A DNA stretch of 64,000 bases from Granulicella sp. dw_53 (GTDB taxonomy: Bacteria > Acidobacteriota > Terriglobia > Terriglobales > Acidobacteriaceae): NCBI RefSeq assembly GCF_018449545.1, contig NZ_JAAVUR010000002.1, positions 310,001 through 374,000 on the forward strand, read 5' to 3'. Positions 1-8,030 of the stretch are shown one piece after another; position 1 is the stretch's first letter, and the number at the start of each line of letters is the position of its first letter. The translations under genes were made by a program, and so were the position numbers. Under the pieces are notes generated by a model. That model was not told the origin of the DNA. It saw nothing but the letters and a program-made list of their open reading frames with translations, and did not search any database.

Positions 1-310
1 ATGTCCCCCATGCGGATAGGCCGCGCTGCCGGAGTTTGCTTGCAGCACAATGCGCCGTCCGATGTCGGAAGCACAGTCAAAATGCAGGAAGCTTGGGGAC
101 TGATCCTCCCTCTATGCTACATGGACCAGAGCCACGAGAGAAGATTCGCCCCCGAAATGGATGTTTATGTGAGTCCGCTGTATGTTTATGCGGCAAGACA
201 GGCGCTCGAAAACCCTCATCGTCAATGACTTGCAGATTTAATCCGCATTTTGCCGGGAAAACCATTGTCAAGTCCCAAAGTTACCTAACTCCATGTCAAC
301 CAACGACTTC
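1..310. other. No recognisable gene at the left edge
   Basis: Short open frames exist on both strands (for example 1-228 and 36-434 forward) but none has a recognisable domain, a good ribosome binding site or a credible composition. They are most likely chance frames. From position 311 onward the DNA belongs to a dispersed repeat described separately. Confidence 0.4.
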
Positions 311-551
311 AAAGTGGCACTTTAGTTTCGGTCCATCTCGTAAAATAGAAACAGAGTCGAAACCAAAACAACGAGCTCCAGCCAATTGGCAGGAGCTCGT
401 TGAAGTTAACCGGGAGAGGGATTGCTGTAAGTGACGCTGGCAGACGGTTTTGGCCGTAAGCCTTTTGTTTAGAATATTTTGGCAAAGGGAGACGCCGTCA
501 TCTCGCTCAATCGAAACAGCTTACGCCCCGGCAAGGGGGGAGGGGTGGTGC
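311..551 (-). repeat. Dispersed intergenic element, copy A
   Basis: Read on the minus strand this segment starts with a C-rich run ending in TTGCC, continues through an AAAATATTCTAAACAAAAGG block (about 453-482) and a strong hairpin (stem 369-379 with 392-402, enclosing a second palindrome GCCAATTGGC at 381-390), then TTCTATTTTA (341-350), and ends in GTGCCACTTT (311-320). The same order of blocks recurs at 15245-15462 and 53963-54213. The copies share the end blocks, while the hairpin sequence differs in each. It lies just downstream of the O-antigen ligase gene. Confidence 0.7.
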
Positions 552-578
552 CTGGGGCTCCACATGGGCGACGATCCA

Positions 579-1913
579 TCACCGGTACGCCCCCTGCGGC
601 ATCATCCGGAGCGGTGTATCGACGTCGCCAGGCACGGTCTTGGCCTCTGCCTCGGTCAATTGTTTCGCACGGATAGCCGCTCCGACCAGAAGCCATAGAA
701 GCGCGGTGATCTCGATATACGTCCACCGGTCGCCAAAGAAGTTAGCGACCGCACACGAAACCACGGCCAGCAGCAGGCCCAGACCGAGTCCTTGGTAGAG
801 CGGATCAGTCGCTGTCTTGAAGAGCTTGTATCCAACCGAAAACATCTGTTGGATCAGCAAAGCGGCGAAGATGATTCCGATGACCCCGGTCTCGACCAGC
901 ACCTTGATGTACCAGTTGTGCGTGTCTTTCAGGTCGTCGGTGTGCTTGCCCATCTGAAACGTCGCGTATCCAGTTCCGAAGATCGGGCTGTGTATGATCG
1001 AGTCCTTCGCAGCCGTCCAGAGATCCACGCGTTCCTGGGCAGAAGCCTCCAGCCGGCCATTGGAGTTCGAAGTCATATTCACCCGCTGTTGCACGGCCGT
1101 CGGCACAATGAACTGCCATGTGAACAAGAACACCGCCAGGATCACCAAAAGCTTGCGGTCCTTCAAAATCGCAAGGACAAAGACGCTCGCCAGCAACGCC
1201 AGGTAAGAACCGCGGGAGAACGTGTACATCGTCGCCAGGATCGTCGCACCCACTAGCGCGTAGCACAGCAGCTTGACCTTGATACGCTTCATGAACTGCC
1301 CGAATCCCCAGAAGAACATGCCAAACTGGGCCAGAAACGCGGCGGTCTGGTTCGACCCGTAACCCAGCGGACCACCGCTTCGTTTGTTCTCGTCAAAGTT
1401 GGCCCAGCTATGCGACAAACTCTCCATCAGGCAACTTCGGTCGATGGCGAAGAGAGAAAATCCGGTCAGGAGAATGACGGTCCGCACCGCCTTCCGATCG
1501 TTCACCACCAACCCAGCCGCTAGAAATACCAGCGGAATCAGCATGTAATCTTTCCAGGTTACAAAATTGATGTCGGAAAGCCACAGTGGAGCTGGCGCAT
1601 TTCCCAGCGCGGTACCGAACCACATGGAGACGTATAAATACACGGCAAAAGCGAACCAGATCCCGTATAGCTTCGACTTGGGCCGCTCTGTGCAATGGAT
1701 AAAGCCGCCAATCACCACCGCGAGCACCAGGATCGAAAGCACATTGCTGCCCAGAGGATAGTCTAGAAAGTGATCCCGCATCGTGCGATATGGCAGAAAT
1801 GGGATCATGTAGTACAGACCGTACAAGGGCTTACCGCCCAGTGATACCAGGGACATAACCCAGAACCCCAGGTACGCTAAAAGCGGAATATAGTGCCCAA
1901 TTCCAATTCCCAA
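579..1913 (-). CDS. O-antigen ligase / polysaccharide polymerase family membrane protein
   Basis: This is a polytopic inner-membrane protein of 444 residues with about ten to twelve hydrophobic segments. The sequence DTHNWYIKVLVETGVIG, around residue 330, matches the large periplasmic loop of the Wzy_C (WaaL/Wzy) family, which joins or polymerises lipid-linked glycans. The start is taken as TTG at 1911-1913 because a good Shine-Dalgarno sequence, GAGAGGA on the minus strand (1921-1927), sits 7 bases upstream. The first ATG in frame is about 20 codons later. It is the last gene of a three-gene minus-strand run with the family-2 glycosyltransferase and the acetyltransferase, which supports a role in finishing an exported polysaccharide. 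Whether it acts as ligase or polymerase cannot be told from the sequence. Confidence 0.8.
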   Translation of the reverse strand: MGIGIGHYIPLLAYLGFWVMSLVSLGGKPLYGLYYMIPFLPYRTMRDHFLDYPLGSNVLSILVLAVVIGGFIHCTERPKSKLYGIWFAFAVYLYVSMWFGTALGNAPAPLWLSDINFVTWKDYMLIPLVFLAAGLVVNDRKAVRTVILLTGFSLFAIDRSCLMESLSHSWANFDENKRSGGPLGYGSNQTAAFLAQFGMFFWGFGQFMKRIKVKLLCYALVGATILATMYTFSRGSYLALLASVFVLAILKDRKLLVILAVFLFTWQFIVPTAVQQRVNMTSNSNGRLEASAQERVDLWTAAKDSIIHSPIFGTGYATFQMGKHTDDLKDTHNWYIKVLVETGVIGIIFAALLIQQMFSVGYKLFKTATDPLYQGLGLGLLLAVVSCAVANFFGDRWTYIEITALLWLLVGAAIRAKQLTEAEAKTVPGDVDTPLRMMPQGAYR

Positions 1914-1972
1914 GGGATGGTCCTCTCAGTTGCCCGTCGATGCCGGTCGCGTCGTCATCTCATCTCCGCTAC

Positions 1973-3079
1973 CTACACCCAAACCTTTTTACGGCCTGCA
2001 ACAAAATTGTAGAACGCGAACGCTGCGGCTGCATTCAGCATTACAAACGTATTGGCGATAGCGACAGGCTGAATGCGCTTAGCTCCGGGATTCAAGGCGC
2101 CCAGCAACGCCAGCAAATAGAATCCCATCTGGAGCCAGAAGATCACCAGGTAGAAAGTCCCCTGACAGGCTGCCGAACTCACAACCATGACGACCAGCAG
2201 AAGCGGCACCAATAGCCGCAGAAGCTTGTGACTTATCAGGCGAAACAGAAGCGGATTTGCAGGAGAGATCAACCACGGCTCCTGTTTCAACAACTGATAG
2301 TTTCCAGTGAGAGTACGAACTTTACGGGAAAATTCTTTGCCCTTTTCTGCAAAGATTCGGTCTCGAGCGATCGCAAGCGGTTCGAAGACCACTCGTTTCC
2401 CTTGCCGAGCGACCATCATCGGAACATGAACGTCATCTAAGATCGTTCCCGGTGGAATCTCTCGATAGAACTCTCGCCGGATCGCATAAATCGCTCCAGT
2501 TACTCCAACTACGGATCCAGTCGCGGACTCCAGCTTTCGTACGATCTTCTCGATCTTCCAGTACAGCCCAAGCGCATCCTCTGGCTTTCCCGCGGCATTC
2601 TCAAGGAGAAGCTCTCCGCTTGCCGCGCCTATCTCTGGATCCGCTAGACAACTAACTAATTCCGATAACGCATTCACATCCACGTTCTGACGAGTATCCA
2701 GGAAACATAAAATTTCTCCTGTCGTATGTCGCACCGCCTCGTTCAACGCGTTGGCTTTACCGTGAGAATCATCCAAGATGACCGCTACAATCTGCGGTTC
2801 GCAGCTTTGCAGAAATGCCGCAGTTCCGTCGGTAGAACCGTCCGATACAACGACGATCTGGATCAGTTCCTGTGGATACTGCAGTAAACGCAGATTCTGC
2901 AACTTTTGAGGTAGATTCTTCTCTTCGTTACGAGCTGCAATCACAATCGAGACGGTCGGCGTTATGTACGCTTTATGAACAGACCGCTGCCGCAACCGGA
3001 CCAACACTGACAGCAAAGCCGCATAACCCACATACGCATAACCAACCAGCAGAAAAGATATCCAGAAGATCAGTTTCAC
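1973..3079 (-). CDS. Membrane-anchored family 2 glycosyltransferase
   Basis: This 368-residue protein has an N-terminal membrane helix (residues 1-25), then a GT-A fold. It shows the opening VSIVIAARNEEKNLP (about 43-57), the nucleotide-binding VVVSDGSTDGT (about 76-86), and DDVHVP in the acceptor region. Two or three C-terminal hydrophobic segments follow (about 285-360). This layout resembles cellulose-synthase-like or hyaluronan-synthase-like transferases that build polysaccharide at the cytoplasmic face of the membrane. The conserved DxD position reads DTR (LCFLDTRQNVD), an uncommon variant that may affect metal binding. It begins 18 bases after the acetyltransferase stop and is 59 bases from the O-antigen ligase gene, so the three probably form one operon. 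Confidence 0.85.
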   Translation of the reverse strand: MKLIFWISFLLVGYAYVGYAALLSVLVRLRQRSVHKAYITPTVSIVIAARNEEKNLPQKLQNLRLLQYPQELIQIVVVSDGSTDGTAAFLQSCEPQIVAVILDDSHGKANALNEAVRHTTGEILCFLDTRQNVDVNALSELVSCLADPEIGAASGELLLENAAGKPEDALGLYWKIEKIVRKLESATGSVVGVTGAIYAIRREFYREIPPGTILDDVHVPMMVARQGKRVVFEPLAIARDRIFAEKGKEFSRKVRTLTGNYQLLKQEPWLISPANPLLFRLISHKLLRLLVPLLLVVMVVSSAACQGTFYLVIFWLQMGFYLLALLGALNPGAKRIQPVAIANTFVMLNAAAAFAFYNFVAGRKKVWV

Positions 3080-3097
3080 TCGGTCCCCCAGAACAGA

Positions 3098-3712
3098 CTA
3101 TTGAAGATTCCCTTTATCTTCTGAGCTTTCTGTAACCTCTTCGAGGACATTGTTGATGTAGCCTCCAGATCCCGAACTCGACACCACCTTGCCGGGGTTG
3201 CCGAGCACCACGGAACCACTAGGCACATCGAAATTGACATAAGCCCCAGGTGCGATCAGGGCTTCACGTCCGATTGTAATTCTGCCTACAATCACAGCGT
3301 TTGCCCCAACCCAGACTCGGTCCTCCAACGTCGGTGCACCGATATGAGATCCTCGACTCGTGGCTCCAATTGTAACCCCCTGAGAGAGGTTGACGTTCGA
3401 TCCTAGTACTGCGTATGGACTAACTACCACGCCACCGAAGTGTCCGATGAATAGTCCTGGACCAATCTTTGTCGTCGGTGAGATATCGAAACCATACTTG
3501 AATCGATAGTGGTGCAGATGAAACCGGTTGTATAAGTAGGCAACAGCACCGGTCGATTTTTTACTATCTGCATAGTGAGCCACCTTTCGCAGATAGTAAG
3601 TAAAGCGGAACCCCGGATGGTTGATATAAGCCGCAAACAAAGCGCGTCTGCTTGTCCCGCCACCGTAGCGGTACAGATCGGCCCGAAGCGTCTGCCATAG
3701 TTTGGAGTTCAT
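3098..3712 (-). CDS. Serine O-acetyltransferase-like hexapeptide-repeat protein
   Basis: This 204-residue protein has a short helical N-terminus (1-80) followed by a left-handed beta helix made of hexapeptide repeats (about 80-175). GLFIGHFGGVVV contains the catalytic-type histidine of the CysE/serine acetyltransferase family, and GNPGKVV closes the repeat domain as in that family. It is shorter than housekeeping CysE (about 270 residues). Short versions next to glycosyltransferases are usually annotated as acetyltransferases of sugar precursors in exopolysaccharide loci, which I think is likelier here than cysteine synthesis. It is the first gene of the minus-strand operon running down to 579. 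Confidence 0.8.
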   Translation of the reverse strand: MNSKLWQTLRADLYRYGGGTSRRALFAAYINHPGFRFTYYLRKVAHYADSKKSTGAVAYLYNRFHLHHYRFKYGFDISPTTKIGPGLFIGHFGGVVVSPYAVLGSNVNLSQGVTIGATSRGSHIGAPTLEDRVWVGANAVIVGRITIGREALIAPGAYVNFDVPSGSVVLGNPGKVVSSSGSGGYINNVLEEVTESSEDKGNLQ

Positions 3713-3911
3713 TTCATTCCTTACTGCTGGGAACTAGTCTCACGTTGTCGCTCAATTTGTCGTATGTCTTTTAGCGTGGGTCAAGTCATTTGAAATTCAC
3801 ACGTTGATCTCAGTCAAGATACATGATCGTTCAGGCTGTTCCTCTTTTTACAGAGAAATCAACAATGCGTTTTCTTCCCTCTGTGTATTATGAGTAACAG
3901 TGCTTGGCACT

Positions 3912-4162
3912 TCTTCTGAAGCGCCGAGCCGTATGAACACTGTGCTTCTGATCTTTCCCCTGCCTTAGACCCCCTTACAATTGACATGTTTTCCCGCCAA
4001 GTATTCGAGGTCCTGTGCCCATACAAAGCGGGGGCCAGCGCACCTGTGTCTCCTCTGAAGTACTTAGCCTTATGAACACTGTGTTTCTGATCTTTCCTCT
4101 GCCTTAGGCCCATCTCCCAATTGGCACGTCCCCTCAGCTCAATACTGCGGTTCTGTGCCTAT
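3912..4162 (+). repeat. Imperfect tandem duplication of about 140 bp
   Basis: Two copies, 3912 to about 4022 and 4051 to about 4162, share many blocks in the same order: CTTATGAACACTGTGTTTCTG, ATCTTTCC, CTGCCTTAG, CAATT and CTGTGCC. The offset is 139-140 bases. The repeats sit in the non-coding gap between the acetyltransferase gene (minus) and the Ig-repeat lipoprotein gene (plus). They could be a duplicated regulatory leader. No convincing promoter was recognised within them. Confidence 0.65.
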
Positions 4163-4295
4163 TGCAACGTAGTCTTTTCGGCAGTTCCAACGACATATTC
4201 CTACGACCTCCGTGGTACTCCCCAGACCCCTCTGTGTGAGTGCCCTAGGCCGTTCTTTGGCGTGTACTCAGGGAAGAAAGAAACGAAAGATTTTT

Positions 4296-4310
4296 CAGAG
4301 GTGCCTTTTG
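4296..4310 (+). promoter_or_regulatory. Ribosome binding site and TTG start that decide the lipoprotein start
   Basis: AGAGGTG at 4296-4302 is followed after 5 bases by TTG at 4308-4310. Starting there gives a short basic N-terminus and a hydrophobic signal sequence. The in-frame ATG at 4326 has no ribosome binding site, and the far upstream ATG at 4212 would add 32 residues of unlikely composition. Confidence 0.55.
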
Positions 4311-7300
4311 AATAGTCTCTTAAAGATGGTTTTAGCAGCAGTAGTGGTTAGTGGTGGATGCTTCGCTTCGATCGGCTGTGGAAGCAGTGTCACTGCGGCA
4401 GGTGCGACAATCGTGTCCGCTCCCCGCATCAGCCAAGTTCAGCCTGCGTTGATTCCAGTAGGTTCGCCCACCCAGACCATCCATGTCGCTGGAACCTCCT
4501 TCGGAGACGAAGCAGTCATTCTCTGGAACGGAAACGCCCTCAAAACCACTAAGGTAGATGCCAGCACGCTCGCGGGCAGTGTAGACAGCAGTGTTCTCGT
4601 AAATCCTTCTACGGCTCAACTGCAAGTCCAAAATACCAGCGATGGTCAGCAGTCGGTGCCTGTGGCAGTCACTGTAGCCGCAACCGACGTTGCATCTCCC
4701 GCTCCCCTCTCTATCGCGCCCGTCTCGCTTCCAGGCGGAATTCAGGGTGCTCCTTACCTGCAGCCACTGCAGGCCAATGGCGGAACCCCGGGCTATAGCT
4801 GGTCTGTATCGGCTGGCAGCCTTCCTGCGGGCCTTACCCTCTCACCGGCTGGAGTGATATCCGGTACGCCTACGACCACGGTGACCTTTAACAAGTTCAC
4901 TGCCACTTTGACTGACACCAGCAAGCCGGTGCAATCCAAGTCGATTACTACCTCGATTCTTGTAGCGCCTCCCGCTTCAGCGGGGCCCTCCGCCTTGACG
5001 ATCACATCTTCCAGTCTGGTTGCTGGAAACCAGGGCACACCTTATTCCCAGGCACTACAAGCCAATGGTGGAACCCCCGGCTATAGCTGGTCTGTATCGG
5101 CTGGCAGCCTTCCCGCAGGCCTTGCACTGGCACCAACCGGCATCATCTCCGGTACTCCTACGGCCGCAGCAAGCTTCAACAAGTTCACTGCCACTGTGAC
5201 GGACAGCAGCAGCCCGGCGCAGTCCAAGTCGATTACCACCTCGATCGTCGTGTCTGCCTCGGCCCTGACCATCACCTCCTCAAACCTGGCTGCCGGCACT
5301 CGCGGCACGGCATACTCGCAGTCTTTGCAAGCAGCAGGCGGCACTTCGGCCTATAGCTGGTCTGTATCGGCTGGTAGCCTTCCCGCTGGCCTTACGCTGG
5401 CATCGACTGGCGTAGTCTCCGGTACCCCGACTGCTTCCGGTACCTCCGCCTTCACCGCTACTGTGACGGACAGCAGCAAGCCGGCGCAGTCCAAGTCGAT
5501 CGCTACCTCGATCGTCGTGTCTGCCTCGGCCCTGACCATCACCTCCTCAAACCTGGCTGCCGGCACTCGCGGCACGGCATACTCGCAGTCTTTGCAAGCA
5601 GCAGGCGGCACTTCGGCCTATAGCTGGTCTGTATCGGCTGGTAGCCTTCCCGCTGGCCTTACGCTGGCATCGACTGGCGTAGTCTCCGGTACCCCGACTG
5701 CTTCCGGTACCTCCGCCTTCACCGCTACTGTGACGGACAGCAGCAAGCCGGCGCAGTCCAAGTCGATCGCTACCTCGATCGTCGTGTCTGCCTCGGCCCT
5801 GACCATCACCTCCTCAAACCTGGCTGCCGGCACTCGCGGCACGGCATACTCGCAGTCTTTGCAAGCAGCAGGCGGCACTTCGGCCTATAGCTGGTCTGTA
5901 TCGGCTGGTAGCCTTCCCGCTGGCCTTACGCTGGCATCGACTGGCGTAGTCTCCGGTACCCCGACTGCTTCCGGTACCTCCGCCTTCACCGCTACTGTGA
6001 CGGACAGCAGCAAGCCGGCGCAGTCCAAGTCCGCGACGAGCTCCATAACAATTGCGTCTACTGCACTCTCGATCACGTCGTCTAGCTTTGTCTCTGGAAC
6101 GGATGGAACCAACTTCGCCCAGTCCCTCTCCGCCTCTGGAGGTACTCCTGGCTACGTGTGGACCATCAGTGCCGGCTCCTTGCCACCAGGTCTCACTCTT
6201 GCTGCAACCACTGGGGTAGTCTCAGGCACCCCTAACGTCGCCGGTACTTTCAACTTCACCGCTTCCGTCGCCGACAGCAGTTCGCCCGCCCAGTCGAAGT
6301 CGGCAGCATCCTCCATCGTCATCGCAGCCGCGACCGCCAGCGGTCCGGGTACCACATGGTATATCCGTCCGGATGGCGGCACGCGCTACTCTGCCAGGCA
6401 GACCAACGGCCAATGTGACGGCAAAGCCGACGCACCTTACGGCGGAGTCGGCACCAACCAACACTGCGCATACAGCGACTATCGTTACCTGTGGGATGAC
6501 CAAAGCTACAACAACCGTGCCTGGGTTATCTCGGGCGGCGACACTGTCATCCTTCGCGGCGGCCCATGGCGTGTAGGGTGGGATGCCAACACTGGCCCGG
6601 GTGCAGGCGGCACATGGTGCTACGGCGCAGATAACATCGGCTGTGTCAATCCGGCTATTCCCGCCGGTACCGCCTCGCAGCACACGCGCATCCTTGGCGA
6701 GAACTATGCGTCTTGCGGTGAATCCAACAAAACCCAGATCTTTGGCGGCTTCGGAGTTATCACCGCGGTCAATCTTTCCGGAGCACAGTACGTCGATGTT
6801 CAATGCTTAGACATTACGCGCCACTCTAATTGCATGTCCTTCGGATCCCCAGTTTATCCTTCGTCTTGCAGCAGCAGCGCACCAGTGGACGACTTCGACT
6901 CCGACGGAATACATACTGACATTGCAACTCATGACCTCCTAATGCAGGATCTCTATATCCACGGCCACGTAGGCCGCGGTATCAAGGGGCCTATCGGCGG
7001 ACTCGTTACCTGTCTCCGATGTGTCATCTCATATAACGGCGCTGCTGGCTGGGACTTCGATGATGGCAGTGCAACCCCATTCCCAGCCGGAGCTATCTGG
7101 AAGTTCAACTATTCCACAATTGAGTGGAGTGGATGCAACCAGGAGTACCCGGTCGTCAGCACCTTCCCCGCCATGTCCTGCTACGGTCAGAGTACTGGTG
7201 GCTACGGAGACGGCGTGGGAACGGCTGCAGGCACCGGTCTGGATGTAAGTATCGATCACTCTACCTTCCGCTATAACACTCAGGACGGTTTGGACCTAGG

Positions 7301-7997
7301 CCACGTCGATAGCGGATCACACACCTTGAATATCACCAACTCGACCGCATATGGTAACTCGGGTGGTACGTTCAAGTGGGGCGCGAACTTCACCACTGCA
7401 ACCGTCCTCAATAACGAGGTGATTGGCAATTGCCTCCGGATGTCGGCTCCGATTCCCGGCGCTCCCAGCACCTATAACGCAAACTTGGCCGACTTCTGCC
7501 GAGCTCAAGATGCCGTGTCCTTCAATCTGCGCCAAGGCGGTACCGCTCTGCTAGCCAATAACACGATCGTCAGCTATGCTCCTACTACGTTTGACATTGC
7601 CTGCTGGGATACAAGCTGCTCTGCCAGTACGTTGACGTTCAAGAACAATATCGTCCTCGGATATAACAATCCCACCACTCTTGACATGGGTGGGCAGGCT
7701 GGAGGGCCTGGTAATTTCTACTTCCAAGCCGTCATCGGAAATATAGTTCGCAGTAACAACATTTTCTACGGGGTCCGGAACACCGACTGCCCAACAGGAA
7801 ACCCGGGAGAAATGTGCTTGAGCCCACTCCTCGAAAATCAACCCACATGGGTCGATGAAACCTCGCTCGATCACTTCAACTTCAACCTGACTTCAGGCAG
7901 CCCTGCTCGAGGAGCCGGAGTCACTCTACCCTCAGTCCCACTTGACTATAATGGTGTGCGGCGGGCAAGCCCGCCCTCTATTGGGGCAATTGAATAG
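4308..7997 (+). CDS. Secreted lipoprotein with six Ig-like repeats and a C-terminal parallel beta-helix domain
   Basis: With the TTG start the protein has 1229 residues. A signal peptide ends at a probable lipobox SIGC (Cys24), with SGGC at Cys18 as an alternative. An IPT/TIG-like domain (about 40-125) follows, then six putative Ig (He_PIG-type) repeats of about 88 residues. Each repeat carries the signature GTxGYSWSVSAGSLPAGLTL followed by SGTP. Repeats 3-5 are nearly identical at DNA level. The last 550 residues (from WYIRPDGG, encoded at 6355) form a Cys-rich right-handed beta-helix domain with many Asn-rich turns, as in pectate-lyase-like folds. This domain is closely similar to the whole next gene. 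The surrounding glycosyltransferases suggest that it binds or trims the exopolysaccharide at the cell surface. No catalytic residues could be assigned, so lyase activity is only a possibility. Confidence 0.75.
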   Translation: MNSLLKMVLAAVVVSGGCFASIGCGSSVTAAGATIVSAPRISQVQPALIPVGSPTQTIHVAGTSFGDEAVILWNGNALKTTKVDASTLAGSVDSSVLVNPSTAQLQVQNTSDGQQSVPVAVTVAATDVASPAPLSIAPVSLPGGIQGAPYLQPLQANGGTPGYSWSVSAGSLPAGLTLSPAGVISGTPTTTVTFNKFTATLTDTSKPVQSKSITTSILVAPPASAGPSALTITSSSLVAGNQGTPYSQALQANGGTPGYSWSVSAGSLPAGLALAPTGIISGTPTAAASFNKFTATVTDSSSPAQSKSITTSIVVSASALTITSSNLAAGTRGTAYSQSLQAAGGTSAYSWSVSAGSLPAGLTLASTGVVSGTPTASGTSAFTATVTDSSKPAQSKSIATSIVVSASALTITSSNLAAGTRGTAYSQSLQAAGGTSAYSWSVSAGSLPAGLTLASTGVVSGTPTASGTSAFTATVTDSSKPAQSKSIATSIVVSASALTITSSNLAAGTRGTAYSQSLQAAGGTSAYSWSVSAGSLPAGLTLASTGVVSGTPTASGTSAFTATVTDSSKPAQSKSATSSITIASTALSITSSSFVSGTDGTNFAQSLSASGGTPGYVWTISAGSLPPGLTLAATTGVVSGTPNVAGTFNFTASVADSSSPAQSKSAASSIVIAAATASGPGTTWYIRPDGGTRYSARQTNGQCDGKADAPYGGVGTNQHCAYSDYRYLWDDQSYNNRAWVISGGDTVILRGGPWRVGWDANTGPGAGGTWCYGADNIGCVNPAIPAGTASQHTRILGENYASCGESNKTQIFGGFGVITAVNLSGAQYVDVQCLDITRHSNCMSFGSPVYPSSCSSSAPVDDFDSDGIHTDIATHDLLMQDLYIHGHVGRGIKGPIGGLVTCLRCVISYNGAAGWDFDDGSATPFPAGAIWKFNYSTIEWSGCNQEYPVVSTFPAMSCYGQSTGGYGDGVGTAAGTGLDVSIDHSTFRYNTQDGLDLGHVDSGSHTLNITNSTAYGNSGGTFKWGANFTTATVLNNEVIGNCLRMSAPIPGAPSTYNANLADFCRAQDAVSFNLRQGGTALLANNTIVSYAPTTFDIACWDTSCSASTLTFKNNIVLGYNNPTTLDMGGQAGGPGNFYFQAVIGNIVRSNNIFYGVRNTDCPTGNPGEMCLSPLLENQPTWVDETSLDHFNFNLTSGSPARGAGVTLPSVPLDYNGVRRASPPSIGAIE
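5241..6031 (+). repeat. Three tandem 267-bp repeats inside the Ig-repeat gene
   Basis: The segment starting TCGATCGTCGTGTCTGCC at 5241 recurs at 5508 and 5775 with near-perfect identity. Identity ends at about 6031, giving 2.96 copies. The period of 267 bases is 89 codons, so each copy adds exactly one Ig-like domain in frame. The flanking Ig repeats are clearly diverged, so these three arose recently and can be expected to vary in copy number. Confidence 0.9.
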
Positions 7998-8030
7998 ACG
8001 TAGTTGGACAGAAATAGGAGCGTTCGCATA

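Noticed and set aside
3900-3925. TGGCACTTCTTCTGAA, considered as a sigma54 promoter for the lipoprotein gene
   Set aside because: The -12 GC is missing at the required spacing, and the start codon is about 400 bases away.
4130-4150. TGGCACG within the second 140-bp repeat, considered as a sigma54 -24 element
   Set aside because: No TTGC at the required distance.
5241-6031. Tandem repeats considered as a CRISPR array
   Set aside because: The units are 267 bp, in frame, contiguous and encode Ig-like domains; there are no spacers.
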